From M3007 sp046316495 (GTDB taxonomy: Bacteria; Bacteroidota; Bacteroidia; Chitinophagales; Saprospiraceae): DNA of 64,000 bases. The stretch's first letter is position 1; every line of letters starts with the position of its first letter. Position numbers and translations under genes: made by a program. Below the pieces are notes generated by a model, which searched no databases, was not told where the DNA came from, and saw nothing but the letters and a program-made list of their open reading frames with translations. The DNA lies in NCBI GenBank assembly GCA_046316495.1, contig JBKDAM010000148.1, positions 10,903 to 74,902 of the forward strand, written 5' to 3'. Shown here piece after piece: positions 16,431 through 25,844 of this stretch.

Positions 16431-18428
16431 TCAGAATGGAATATCCTCATCGTTCATCCTAGAAGGGATAATGGTGGAGGGGGTAAAGGGGCCCGTGGAG
16501 GGGGTAAAGGGACCCGATAAGGGGTTTTCAAACCCCGGGAAAGAGGGGTCATCTAGGTTGGTGAACTTGGCGAAGTTGTCCAAGAATTTAATTCGGATGG
16601 TATCCAGGGCTCCATGCCGGTGCTTTGCAACAATAAACTCAGCAATCCCCTTTAAGCTTTGGCCCTCTTCATCTTGCAGGATGCCATAGTATTCAGGTCT
16701 ATAAATAAACGAGACGATATCAGCATCTTGCTCAATAGCTCCTGAGTTATGGCTAATAATTCCATTAGCAATCCAAGAGGCGGTAGTTGGAACGGTGAGA
16801 TCGAACACCTCTTCTTCTCCATCGAATAATACGTTCTCGATCTGGCACCAATCTTGTTCGGTTGTTTCTTCCTCCTCTGATTCCGCAAGCACTAAGTGGG
16901 TAGCGTATTTTTTTGTATTGATTGCTAAAAAGTCATTGGTGGTTAGCTCTGACACGGTTTTCCATCCAGAAGAACTGAGTAAGCGATGTTCGGCGGTAGC
17001 TTTAATGTATTGGCCGTTTTGGAGGGTTATTTTCCAAACGCGCTTGACACCCACTGACCAAACCAGGTCTGTTTTTGCATTTATCAATAATTGGGATTCT
17101 GGGTCGAATGATCGAACCCAAGGAGTTTGTCCTACAAGGTCTCGAATTGGGACCTCTTCTCCATCTGCCAGCGTAACCCTCGTGTCTCCTGTAACGCATT
17201 CGCGGAGGTCACTTAGTTGAGGGCGTTTGCTTCCGCCTCTGGTTTCTACCGCCCGGCTCAACTGGGATAGTGCGATAACGGGTACGCTCAGTTCTTTCGC
17301 CATGTTTTTTAGGGCGCGGGAAATCCCTGATATTTCTTGTTCGCGGTTACTATTTCGGTTGTTTTCGCTTGAGCCGGTCATTAACTGCAGGTAGTCGATG
17401 ATAACAAGTTGAATATCGTGCTGCATCTTGAGGCGGCGGCATTTTGCGCGCAGTTCAAAGATATTGATTCCGGGGGTATCGTCTATAAAAATGGGTACTT
17501 TTGACAGCTTATCCACTGTTTTTTGAAGCTGCTGCCATTGCCAGTCTTCCAGTTTTCCATTGCGCATTTTAGATCCCTCAATTTCTGCTTCCATGGAGAT
17601 TAAGCGTTGAACCAACTGTGTGCTGGCCATCTCTAAAGAGAATAAAGCGACTGGTTTATTAAAATCCCGGGCAGCATTCAGGGTCATGGCAAGGACCATA
17701 CTTGTTTTACCCATACCAGGCCTAGCGGCTACAATAATTAAGTCTGATGGCTGCCAGCCTGAAGTTAGTCGGTCGAGATCTGTAAAGCCAGTTGGCACAC
17801 CGGTCAGGCCATCTGCTTTTTGGGATAGTTCTTCGATTTGCTTAAGCACCTTACTGCTAAGCAGATCCATCGACTCATAGCTACGGCTCAGGTTGTTTTG
17901 AGTTATACCAAACAGTCCTTTTTCGGCGTCATCGAGAAGATCAAACACGTCTGTGGTATCTTCATAGGCATCTTTGATAATGCTGGTACTGACTCGAATA
18001 AGTTCTCGTTGGATATGTTTTTGGGCTACAATTCGGGCGTGGTACTCAATATTTGCTGCTGAGGCTACTCGATTCGTTAATTCAACCAAGTAATAGGGTC
18101 CTCCAATTTTTTCGAGTTCTCCGCTTTTTCTTATCTCTTCCGTGACGGTCAAAAGGTCGACGGGGTGTGAGCGTTCAAAGAGTCGTATGATGGCCCTGTA
18201 GATGTGCTGATGTGCCTCTAAGTAGAAACTTTCTGGACGAAGGATATCCATTACAACGGGTAAGGCTTCCCGATCGAGCATGAGTGCTCCAAGGACTGCC
18301 TCTTCTAGTGGGAGTGCTTGTGGCTGCACTTTGCCAAATACGTAATTGGACAGACCTTCAGCATTGGCTTGGGCACTGCGTTGTTTGGGTTTGCGTCCGG
18401 CACTACCGGTGTAATTCTCATCTGCCAT
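16431..18428 (-). CDS. dnaB: Replicative DNA helicase DnaB, interrupted by an in-frame mini-intein
   Basis: A 665-codon frame for the hexameric helicase that unwinds DNA at the fork. The N-terminal domain (about 35-140) begins PLEEAVLGALMLDREAL. The RecA-like domain has Walker A ARPGMGKTS, Walker B LVIIDYLQLM and the QLSRAVE motif. After SDLRE (E410) the sequence switches to an intein (residues 411-561) and resumes with S562, SGAIEQDADIV, the conserved helicase continuation. Splicing would give a 514-residue DnaB, the usual size. Without splicing the RecA core is split, and the host could not replicate. It ends next to the ArnT-like gene. The 336-bp upstream gap contains DnaA-box-like sequences. 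Confidence 0.95.
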   Translation of the reverse strand: MADENYTGSAGRKPKQRSAQANAEGLSNYVFGKVQPQALPLEEAVLGALMLDREALPVVMDILRPESFYLEAHQHIYRAIIRLFERSHPVDLLTVTEEIRKSGELEKIGGPYYLVELTNRVASAANIEYHARIVAQKHIQRELIRVSTSIIKDAYEDTTDVFDLLDDAEKGLFGITQNNLSRSYESMDLLSSKVLKQIEELSQKADGLTGVPTGFTDLDRLTSGWQPSDLIIVAARPGMGKTSMVLAMTLNAARDFNKPVALFSLEMASTQLVQRLISMEAEIEGSKMRNGKLEDWQWQQLQKTVDKLSKVPIFIDDTPGINIFELRAKCRRLKMQHDIQLVIIDYLQLMTGSSENNRNSNREQEISGISRALKNMAKELSVPVIALSQLSRAVETRGGSKRPQLSDLRECVTGDTRVTLADGEEVPIRDLVGQTPWVRSFDPESQLLINAKTDLVWSVGVKRVWKITLQNGQYIKATAEHRLLSSSGWKTVSELTTNDFLAINTKKYATHLVLAESEEEETTEQDWCQIENVLFDGEEEVFDLTVPTTASWIANGIISHNSGAIEQDADIVSFIYRPEYYGILQDEEGQSLKGIAEFIVAKHRHGALDTIRIKFLDNFAKFTNLDDPSFPGFENPLSGPFTPSTGPFTPSTIIPSRMNDEDIPF
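16746..17198 (-). mobile_element. DnaB mini-intein (151 aa, no homing endonuclease)
   Basis: The in-frame insertion begins with Cys (CVTGDTRVTLADG, block A) and ends with HN (block G, GIISHN), followed by Ser as the +1 extein residue. Block B is visible as TAEHRLL and block F as VFDLTVP. At 151 residues there is no room for a LAGLIDADG endonuclease, so this is a mini-intein that splices but cannot home by itself. The insertion point is between the E and S of SDLRE/SGAIEQ, a known DnaB hot spot. The block F histidine common in DnaB inteins (as in HNF or HSW) is Ala550 here. Confidence 0.93.
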
Positions 18429-18764
18429 AGGTACAAAGATGCTGGTTTTAGAGATTGGGTTTTGATTTCAAAACAATCCGTGTAAGGGAGCCTCTGTGAG
18501 TAAAGCATTAATCAATGTTGGTAACTTTGTTAATTTCGAGAGTTGCCAACATAAATACGGGGTTTTCCACATGGGTTTTCCACAATAAATATTTTACAAA
18601 GGCGCTAATTTAACACTGTGATCCGTAATAAGTTAAGGTAGAACACGTGGTAAATTACCTCCGTAATTGTGCGTTCTTTGAAATTATTTTTAAACTGTTT
18701 ATAAGTTTTTTTTGTGGTTAAAAAAGGATCGACGAAAAAACCAAATTTTGTTTTAAACGACCAT
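18429..18764. other. 336-bp intergenic region between dnaB and the fucP-like gene
   Basis: An AT-rich gap holding two direct TTTTCCACA 9-mers at 18563-18571 and 18576-18584 and TGTGGTTAA at 18713-18721. The last is one base from the reverse complement of the DnaA box TTATCCACA. An exact plus-strand TAnnTTTG box (TAACTTTG, 18522-18529) faces no annotated plus-strand gene. No open frame of convincing length or clear terminator hairpin was seen. Confidence 0.4.
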
Positions 18765-20081
18765 TTAATGTCCTTTTTTGACCGCTAAATAAGGATATCG
18801 TACCGCATAAAATGTAATAAATCCAAAACAGATAAATGGGATTATCAGGGCATTTTGCATTCCGGCATTTTCTGACATGGTTGATATCATTCCAGCGATC
18901 GGGGGCAGGATAGCACCGCCCACAATCGCCATAATTACTAGAGAGGAGGCAAGTTTTTGCTCGTTTGTTTCAAGGTCATTGGTTGCCAATGCAAAAATGG
19001 TTGGAAAAACGATGCTATGAAAAAAATAAACCCACATAATACAAATGATAGCTGTAAGCCCGCCACTCATGAATGCGGTTGCTAGTAGGATTAATGCAGC
19101 TGTTGTGAAAAGCCCGAGTATCTTAGAGGCTGGGAATTTATTCATAAGGGCGGTACCTACAAAGCGCCCTAGCATGAATAGGACCAAGGCGAAGGATGCG
19201 TGAAAGCCTGCAATTTGCCCATTGGTCATGGTGTCTGTAACCTTGTATAACTGATTAACAAACCCCAAGTGTTGATCAGGTGCCATATCAAGCTTGAAGT
19301 CAACAAAATATCCCCATAGGGTTGCTTGGGCTCCCACGTTTGCTAGTTGGGCTAGTACACCAAGCGATAATCGAGGGTACTTTTTGAGAAGGGAAAAGAC
19401 TTTTATCTCGGCCCCTTGTTTTTCTTCCTCCTGTCCAATTTCGGGCATTTGGGTCTTCCAGAAAAGAAGTGCCACCAAGGTAACAGCAATAGCAATAACC
19501 AGATAAGGTCCTTGGACCGAAAGGGCTGATTGGATACGAGCCTGAGCGATTTCGTCCGCTGTCATGGTGGAAAGCACCTCTGCGGAGTATTCTGTTTTTG
19601 AAAAGATAAAAAGCGATCCAATAATTGGGCCTAAGATAATGCTGATGCCGTTGAAAGATTGGGCCAAGTTTATTCTAAAACCGGACTTTTCTTTTGGTCC
19701 TAGAACCGTTACATATAAGTTTGCAGCAGTTTCTAGAAATGCTAGGCCGGATGCTATGGTAAAAAGGCATATTAGAAAAAATACGTACGCTTTAATATTA
19801 GCTGCTGGGTAAAACAGCAATGCCCCCAAAGCATATAGGCCCAATCCGGTTAAAATTCCTTTTTTATAGCCAAATCTTCGCATAAATATGCCTGCTGGGA
19901 TTGCCATTACGAAGTAACCAAGGTAGAACGCGGAGTCTACAATTCCAGCTTGCCACCGCTCTAGGTCGAGTGCAAACTGAAAGTGAGCAATGAGGGGTCC
20001 GTTTAGGCTATTAGCAATACCCCAAAGGAAGAATAGGCTGCAAACGAGCGCAAAGGGTATAATGTAGCTGTTTTTCGTCAT
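18765..20081 (-). CDS. fucP: FucP-type sugar:H+ symporter (MFS)
   Basis: A 438-residue inner-membrane transporter with 12 predicted membrane segments. The N-terminus (LFFLWGIANSLNGPLIAHFQFALDLERWQAGIVDSAFYLGYF, split over the first two helices) and the FMRRFGYKKGI motif are typical of the fucose/glucose/galactose permease subfamily, with the later GRFVGTALMNKFPASKIL loop. These carry fucose or related hexoses with protons. The exact sugar is not determined by the sequence I can see, and no fucose catabolic genes are nearby. It starts 10 bp downstream of the threonine dehydrogenase gene on the same strand, so the two are probably one transcript. Confidence 0.85.
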   Translation of the reverse strand: MTKNSYIIPFALVCSLFFLWGIANSLNGPLIAHFQFALDLERWQAGIVDSAFYLGYFVMAIPAGIFMRRFGYKKGILTGLGLYALGALLFYPAANIKAYVFFLICLFTIASGLAFLETAANLYVTVLGPKEKSGFRINLAQSFNGISIILGPIIGSLFIFSKTEYSAEVLSTMTADEIAQARIQSALSVQGPYLVIAIAVTLVALLFWKTQMPEIGQEEEKQGAEIKVFSLLKKYPRLSLGVLAQLANVGAQATLWGYFVDFKLDMAPDQHLGFVNQLYKVTDTMTNGQIAGFHASFALVLFMLGRFVGTALMNKFPASKILGLFTTAALILLATAFMSGGLTAIICIMWVYFFHSIVFPTIFALATNDLETNEQKLASSLVIMAIVGGAILPPIAGMISTMSENAGMQNALIIPFICFGFITFYAVRYPYLAVKKGH

Positions 20082-20091
20082 GATTTGTCAC

Positions 20092-21024
20092 TTATTGTAG
20101 GTGGAGGATCATATCTTTTGTCATAGCATCCAGGTTATATTCTGGTTTCCAGCCCCAGTCGTTTCTCGCAGCGCTATCATCAATGGAAGCGGGCCAAGAA
20201 TCAGCAATAGCTTGCCTAAAATCTGGTTGGTAGGTAATGTTAAAACCTGGAATTAATTTTTGTATGCTGGATGCGATTTCAGCTGGAGTAAACGTCATAC
20301 CTGCCAAGTTGTAGCTTGTTCGCACGTTTAGTTTATCAGAAGGGGCTTCCATAAGTTCCAAGGTTGCTCGGATTGCATCCGGCATATACAGCATTGGAAG
20401 AGCCGTATTGGCATGTAGGAAGCATGGGAAAACTTCCCCGCGGATGGCATAATGATAGATGTCCACTGCATAATCTGTGGTGCCTCCTCCTGGGAGGCTT
20501 TGATAACCGATAATGCCTGGGTAACGGAGTGATCTGACGTCAACTCCGTATCGTTTATGGTAGTAGTTGGCCCAGTTTTCACCTGTTGCCTTGCTAATTC
20601 CGTACACGGTTTCAGGAATTAGGACTTCTAATTGTGGCGTGTTTTCGTGTCTAGCTCCTTGACCAAAAACAGCGATGGAGGAGGGATAGTAAACTTTGTG
20701 CAGTGGTTTTTGTCGTGCAATCTCCAAAACGTTAAGTAGGCTTGTCATATTGATATCCCAAGCTTTCAGAGGATCCTTTTCCCCGGTGGCACTTAAGATG
20801 GCCGCTAAGTGGTATACTTGGGTTATTTGGTATTTGGAGACCACATCGTTTAGGGCTTGACCATCTAATGCATTTAGGACTATAGAAGGCCCACTGGATT
20901 CTGGCAGTGGTTTAAGGTCAGAAGCAATAACTTGGGATTGCCCATAAACAGACCGCAGGGCTTCGGTCAAAACGGTACCAATTTGTCCACCGGCACCAAT
21001 AACTAGAATGCACTCTTTTTGCAT
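20092..21024 (-). CDS. L-threonine 3-dehydrogenase, SDR type
   Basis: A 310-residue NAD-dependent short-chain dehydrogenase. The Rossmann glycine motif is VIGAGGQIGT, the catalytic Tyr and Lys are in YGISKATGENW, and the RYPGIIGYQSLPGGGTTDYAVDIYHYA stretch (in parts) is characteristic of the SDR-type threonine dehydrogenase rather than sugar epimerases. The reaction oxidises threonine to 2-amino-3-ketobutyrate, normally cleaved to glycine and acetyl-CoA by Kbl, which is not in the window. I use the ATG at 21024 (MQKECILVIGAGG). An earlier in-frame ATG at 21060 adds twelve unconserved residues. A minus-strand near-match promoter (CACCTTTG) sits around 21113-21120. Confidence 0.85.
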   Translation of the reverse strand: MQKECILVIGAGGQIGTVLTEALRSVYGQSQVIASDLKPLPESSGPSIVLNALDGQALNDVVSKYQITQVYHLAAILSATGEKDPLKAWDINMTSLLNVLEIARQKPLHKVYYPSSIAVFGQGARHENTPQLEVLIPETVYGISKATGENWANYYHKRYGVDVRSLRYPGIIGYQSLPGGGTTDYAVDIYHYAIRGEVFPCFLHANTALPMLYMPDAIRATLELMEAPSDKLNVRTSYNLAGMTFTPAEIASSIQKLIPGFNITYQPDFRQAIADSWPASIDDSAARNDWGWKPEYNLDAMTKDMILHLQ

Positions 21025-21268
21025 AGCTTTATTTGGACTGTAATAGTTAGACGGGTGCAATGAGGAAGGGGCCTAAATCGGAATCGGCATTGCACATTGT
21101 TTGTTGAGGAGCTGCAAAGGTGCTGAAAAAGTAGAATTTCAGATGTGCGTATAACTCTTTTGCCGAAAAAATATTTCAATGGGTGAAACAGGTGTTTCCT
21201 TTGTTGCGTTTTGAAAGTTGGTATGCTTTATGCAGCAATGATTGTTTGTCTGTTTAGTTGAAATATTC

Positions 21269-23953
21269 ATGAAAAAAAGAACACTAATGTTACTTCGGTC
21301 TGTCCCTTTTATTACGGCGGCCTTCGTTTTTGTATTAGGATGTCATCGTGGCGCTCAAAAAAGCCAGACAGCGTCTCCCACAAAACCCGAGGAGCCAACA
21401 TCCTGGGTGGATGTTAAGCCACTAATGGGAGAGGAGGACACCACTCTGGTGGTAGAACAGGTCATTTTGGACCCTATTGAAGTAAATCCAAGTCGTGCAA
21501 CGGATCCAGACACACTTTCTCCCTATAATCCATCCTTTACTCAGCGGCACGATTTAATACATACTCGGATAGATATTTCTTTTGATTGGGCTAAAAGGCA
21601 GGCAAATGGAAAAGCGACTTTAACACTTCGCCCATGGTTTTATTCGACTGATCAGCTTGAGTTAGACGCTAAAAATTTTGATATTCAATTAGTTGAATTA
21701 GAAAAAACCAAACAGCCTCTTGTTTATAAATACGATAACGAGCGTCTTATTATTCAACTCGACCGAATTTATAACCGGCAAGAAGTCTTTTCGGTTGTCA
21801 TACAATATACGGCAAAGCCAGAGGAGCGAACAGCTGGAGGCAGTGCTGCGATTACCAGTGATAAGGGCCTTTATTTTATTAACCCTGATGGGAAAGAGCC
21901 TGGCAAGCCGCGCCAAATTTGGACGCAAGGAGAGACAGAAAGCAGTTCATATTGGTTTCCAACTATTGATAAACCGAATGAGCGGTGTACACAGGAGATG
22001 TATATAACGGTAGATCAGCAGTACAAGACACTTTCTAATGGTCTATTGGTGAAGTCAGTTAAAAACACGGATGGAACAAGGACAGATTATTGGAAAATGG
22101 ATCAGCCACATGCCCCCTATTTGTTCATGATGGCCGTTGGAGACTTTTCGGTTGTGAAGGATGTATGGAGAGGAAAGGAGGTATCTTATTATGTAGAGCC
22201 TGCCTATGAGCGGTATGCCCGGGATATTTTTCCACACACTCCAGAAATGCTTTCCTTTTTTTCTCAGAAACTCAATTACGAGTATCCTTGGTCTAAGTAT
22301 GCGCAGGTTGTTGTTCGGGATTATGTCAGTGGGGCAATGGAGAATACGACAGCTGTTCTTTTTGGTGAATACATGCAAAAGACGAAACGCGAGTTATTAG
22401 ATGATCATTTGACAAATGAGAAGGTAGTTGCACATGAGATGTTTCACCATTGGTTTGGAGATTTGGTTACTACCGAAAGCTGGGCAAATCTGACCTTAAA
22501 TGAAGGTTTTGCCAATTATTCAGAGTACTTATGGCTGGAGCATAAGTATGGGAAAGATCTTGCCGACTGGCATCTTCAACAGGAGCAACAGGGTTATTTT
22601 GCCATGGCGTCTGACGGGGGGCACCCACTCATTCACTATGGGTATGAGCATAGGGAGGATATGTTTGATGCACACTCTTATAACAAGGGTGGGTGTGTAC
22701 TTCACATGTTGCGGCAATATGTGGGAGACGAGGCTTTTTTTGCTGCAATTAATAGTTATCTAAAGCGAAATGAGTACACCTCTGTGGAGGTAGACGAGCT
22801 TCGGATCGCTTTTGAGGATTTGACAGGCATGGATTTAAATTGGTTTTTTAATCAGTGGTTTTTAGGCGCAGGGCATCCTGAGTTGGATATTTCTTACCGG
22901 TGGGACGCGGAGGAGAGCCAAATGGAGGTCACCATTGAGCAAGTGCAACAAGTGGAAAATGGTGTATCCCGTATTTTTCGGTTACCTATGACGGTGGATA
23001 TTTACCTTGATTCTATTGTAGAGCGAAAAAGCATTGAGGTTACCAAGCGCAATCAAATCTTCCGGTTTCCATTAAAAATGGTGCCTAAGTTGGTAAATGT
23101 GGATGCAGATAAAACGTTGTTATGTGTTAAAACAGATCGCCATACGCCTTCCGAGTGGATGTATTTGTATGAAAATGGCAAGTGTTTTAGGGATCGAATG
23201 GAGGCATTCGAAAGTCTTGTTCAGGCAACAGACTCCCTTTCAAAGTCGTTGGCTTCAAATATGCTGTTGAAGGCTTTAAATGATAAAAGTGCGGTCATTA
23301 GAGGAATGGCTCTTAGTATGGTGGATCCCCGTGAGGAGAAAGTTGCCCTCCAAGTTGCCAAGTTGGCTGCTTCAGAAACAGAGCCAACGGTAAGAGCTTC
23401 AGCCATTAGTACTTTGGGTACACTTAGAGATCGTTCCTACTTGCCAGTGTTATTTGCTGCCCTGGAGGGGGAACAGGCCTATAGCATAGTTGGGGCTGCA
23501 TTATCTGCAATGGTCAGCATTGATAGTTCTGCAGCGCTTTTGGCAGCTCGGAAATTGGAAAGTGATTCTTCTTTGGCTTTAGTTACTATATTGGCTGGTA
23601 TATATACTCAACATTCAGATCCAGTTTTATTACCTTGGTATAGGCGTCATTTAAACAAAGTGGATCAGATGGCTGCTTTTGAGTTTTTTGATCAATATCA
23701 GTCGTTTTTGTTTCGCTTAAACGATGTGAAAGAGTTGGATGTTGCAGTGGAGCAATGGAAAAAAATAGCCTTAACGCCGGAGGAGAACAGCGAGTGGCGT
23801 AGGTTTGCAGCTGCTAAATCAATCGTGTTTACTCGGAACTTTTTTGGTGAGAGGATGGACGAAGAGCGTGTAAAGTACCTCGATCAACTCTTTAATGAAA
23901 TCAAGGAAAGAGAGAAGAGTGAAACACTCCGAATGTACTATGGGCTGTTTTAA
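21269..23953 (+). CDS. M1-family metallo-aminopeptidase, lipoprotein
   Basis: An 894-residue zinc aminopeptidase. A lipoprotein signal (hydrophobic stretch, then VLGC) predicts anchoring in the envelope. The exopeptidase motif GAMEN and the zinc site H389-E390-x-x-H393 with E412 18 residues later (HEMFHHW...TLNEGF) are intact. The N-terminal beta domain is at about 90-280 and a HEAT-like C-terminal region is at about 640-850 (repeated DPREEKVALQVAKLAA-type helices). It would trim N-terminal residues from peptides. I use the ATG at 21269. The frame is open from a TTG at 21242, but the lipoprotein signal starts at 21269. It is probably monocistronic. Confidence 0.92.
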   Translation: MKKRTLMLLRSVPFITAAFVFVLGCHRGAQKSQTASPTKPEEPTSWVDVKPLMGEEDTTLVVEQVILDPIEVNPSRATDPDTLSPYNPSFTQRHDLIHTRIDISFDWAKRQANGKATLTLRPWFYSTDQLELDAKNFDIQLVELEKTKQPLVYKYDNERLIIQLDRIYNRQEVFSVVIQYTAKPEERTAGGSAAITSDKGLYFINPDGKEPGKPRQIWTQGETESSSYWFPTIDKPNERCTQEMYITVDQQYKTLSNGLLVKSVKNTDGTRTDYWKMDQPHAPYLFMMAVGDFSVVKDVWRGKEVSYYVEPAYERYARDIFPHTPEMLSFFSQKLNYEYPWSKYAQVVVRDYVSGAMENTTAVLFGEYMQKTKRELLDDHLTNEKVVAHEMFHHWFGDLVTTESWANLTLNEGFANYSEYLWLEHKYGKDLADWHLQQEQQGYFAMASDGGHPLIHYGYEHREDMFDAHSYNKGGCVLHMLRQYVGDEAFFAAINSYLKRNEYTSVEVDELRIAFEDLTGMDLNWFFNQWFLGAGHPELDISYRWDAEESQMEVTIEQVQQVENGVSRIFRLPMTVDIYLDSIVERKSIEVTKRNQIFRFPLKMVPKLVNVDADKTLLCVKTDRHTPSEWMYLYENGKCFRDRMEAFESLVQATDSLSKSLASNMLLKALNDKSAVIRGMALSMVDPREEKVALQVAKLAASETEPTVRASAISTLGTLRDRSYLPVLFAALEGEQAYSIVGAALSAMVSIDSSAALLAARKLESDSSLALVTILAGIYTQHSDPVLLPWYRRHLNKVDQMAAFEFFDQYQSFLFRLNDVKELDVAVEQWKKIALTPEENSEWRRFAAAKSIVFTRNFFGERMDEERVKYLDQLFNEIKEREKSETLRMYYGLF

Positions 23954-24110
23954 AGTCAAGTAGTTGGGCACTCTTTTTAGGTGAATACAGAATAAAATAA
24001 CCGTAAAAAGCGTTTTATTCAATACTTGGTTGTTTCCCACTTGCCAAGTGTGTTAAATAGTTTTTTTCCTTTTGATGTGGAAGTGGTATTAATTTGAAAA
24101 TTGGACGCTC

Positions 24111-25826
24111 ATGTATCGTATATTCATTTTTTGGCTGTTTTTAGTAACCCTTTTACCTCAGGCTGGAGCCCAGTGCATTTCCGGGGATTGTAAAGATGGG
24201 AAAGGTACGTACGTGTATCCCTCCGGAGCTAAATATACCGGGGAGTTTAAAGGGGGAGAGATTCACGGAGTAGGGGTTTGTTATTATACAGATGGTTCTA
24301 AGTACAGTGGGGAATGGAAGCACCGTTTTCCAGATGGGCGAGGAACGAAGATTTATTCAGACGGCACCAAGCGGACGGGCAATTGGAAGCGGGGTAAGCC
24401 AGTCGATGATCTTGGTAACATTTTAGAAGAGTATATTGCCAAGAAAAAGGAAGAGAATGTGGAAGATGATACCAATATTCAAAGTGGTTGTTTATCTGGA
24501 GATTGTCAAAATGGTATCGGCTCCTTTGCTTATCCGGATGGAAGCAAATATGAGGGAACGTTTGTTGATGGTAAGTTTTCAGGAGAAGGTCGTTTCACCT
24601 TTGCAAATGGAGATGTATATGAGGGTGCTTTCAAGGATAATTATCCTCATGGACTGGGTAAGCGAACTCATGCAGACAATGTGCCTGCGGAAGAGGGTGA
24701 GTGGAGAGAGGGAGAGTTTATCGGTGCAAATTTGGCTGCGGACGGTAAATTTGGTTGTATTGAAGGAGATTGTGCTTCCGGTACGGGTACTTTTGTGTTC
24801 AAAGAGGGAGTAGCCCGTTACACTGGCCAGTTTATGAACGATCAACCGCATGGTAAAGGGATTTGTACTTATGCGAATGGCGATAAATTTGAGGGAGAAT
24901 GGATAGATGGCGCGTTTGGCGGCATGGGTACGCTGACCTTGCGGGATGGAACGGTAGTAAGTGGGTATTGGCAGGGTGGCGAGTATGTTGGACAATTTCC
25001 TCCAGAGGGATATCAAATTGTTCAAGACAGTGTTGGGCAATCTATTGTTCAAGCAACGGAGGAGCCCAGCGACTCAGTGGGATTGGTTTCACCGGAGCTT
25101 CAGACGAAAGTTTGGGCGGTTGTTGTTGGCGTGGCGTCTTATGATCACATGCCTGCATTACGGTACACAGATGATGATGCCTATAGATTTTATGCTTTTT
25201 TGAAAAGTGTGGAGGGGGGTGCATTGCCAGATGATCAAATAAGGATATTAATTGATGAGGCTGCCACTAAAGATAATATTACAGAGTCGATTTTGGATAT
25301 TTTTGGACAGGCTGGAGAGAATGATTTAGTTGTTTTCTATTTTTCAGGCCATGGCCTAAATGGCTCTTTTTTACCTATTGACTTCGATGGATTTAATAAT
25401 AAACTGGCACACGAGGAACTTGCAAAACACTTTAGTGAATGTAAAGCAAAATTCAAGCTTTGTGTTGCGGATGCCTGTCACTCTGGTAGCTTGATTGCAA
25501 TGAGGTCGGCAGATACAGAGCCTGTTCTAATGCAATACTATCAGACATTGGCAAAATCGGTATCTGGGACAGCCTTATTAATGTCTTCGAAAGGAGACGA
25601 GACGTCCCTAGAATCTGCTGGATTGCGGCAGGGTGTATTTAGTCATTTTTTAATTCGGGGGTTAAAGGGAGAGGCAGACACGAATGGAGATAAGGTTGTC
25701 AGTGTGAAGGAGCTTTTTGACTATATTTATAGCAATGTTCGTGCTTATACTGGAAACCGGCAAAGCCCCGTTTTAAAAGGTGCATTTGATCCATCGATGC
25801 CTATTGGTGTAACGAGGGGAATTTAA
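24111..25826 (+). CDS. Secreted MORN-repeat protein with C-terminal caspase (C14) domain
   Basis: A 571-residue protein. The signal peptide (1-20, ending QAGAQ) is followed by three modules (about residues 21-105, 125-215 and 220-300). Each opens with a CxxGDC motif (CISGDC, CLSGDC, CIEGDC) and continues as MORN repeats (YTGEFKGGEIHGVG and similar). A linker leads to a peptidase C14 domain (about 335-571) with the catalytic H414 in YFSGHG and C456 in ADACHSGS, so the protease appears active. Where it acts is unclear: the signal peptide places it in the periplasm or outside, and no sorting domain is seen at the C-terminus. The neighbours give no functional clue. Confidence 0.85.
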   Translation: MYRIFIFWLFLVTLLPQAGAQCISGDCKDGKGTYVYPSGAKYTGEFKGGEIHGVGVCYYTDGSKYSGEWKHRFPDGRGTKIYSDGTKRTGNWKRGKPVDDLGNILEEYIAKKKEENVEDDTNIQSGCLSGDCQNGIGSFAYPDGSKYEGTFVDGKFSGEGRFTFANGDVYEGAFKDNYPHGLGKRTHADNVPAEEGEWREGEFIGANLAADGKFGCIEGDCASGTGTFVFKEGVARYTGQFMNDQPHGKGICTYANGDKFEGEWIDGAFGGMGTLTLRDGTVVSGYWQGGEYVGQFPPEGYQIVQDSVGQSIVQATEEPSDSVGLVSPELQTKVWAVVVGVASYDHMPALRYTDDDAYRFYAFLKSVEGGALPDDQIRILIDEAATKDNITESILDIFGQAGENDLVVFYFSGHGLNGSFLPIDFDGFNNKLAHEELAKHFSECKAKFKLCVADACHSGSLIAMRSADTEPVLMQYYQTLAKSVSGTALLMSSKGDETSLESAGLRQGVFSHFLIRGLKGEADTNGDKVVSVKELFDYIYSNVRAYTGNRQSPVLKGAFDPSMPIGVTRGI

Positions 25827-25844
25827 CTACTGAAAAGTGCTAGT

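Noticed and set aside
16431..18428. Frameshift or sequencing error explaining the long dnaB
   Set aside because: The extra segment starts with Cys, ends with His-Asn, and the helicase resumes in frame with its conserved SGAIEQDAD. This is the signature of an intein, not of an error.
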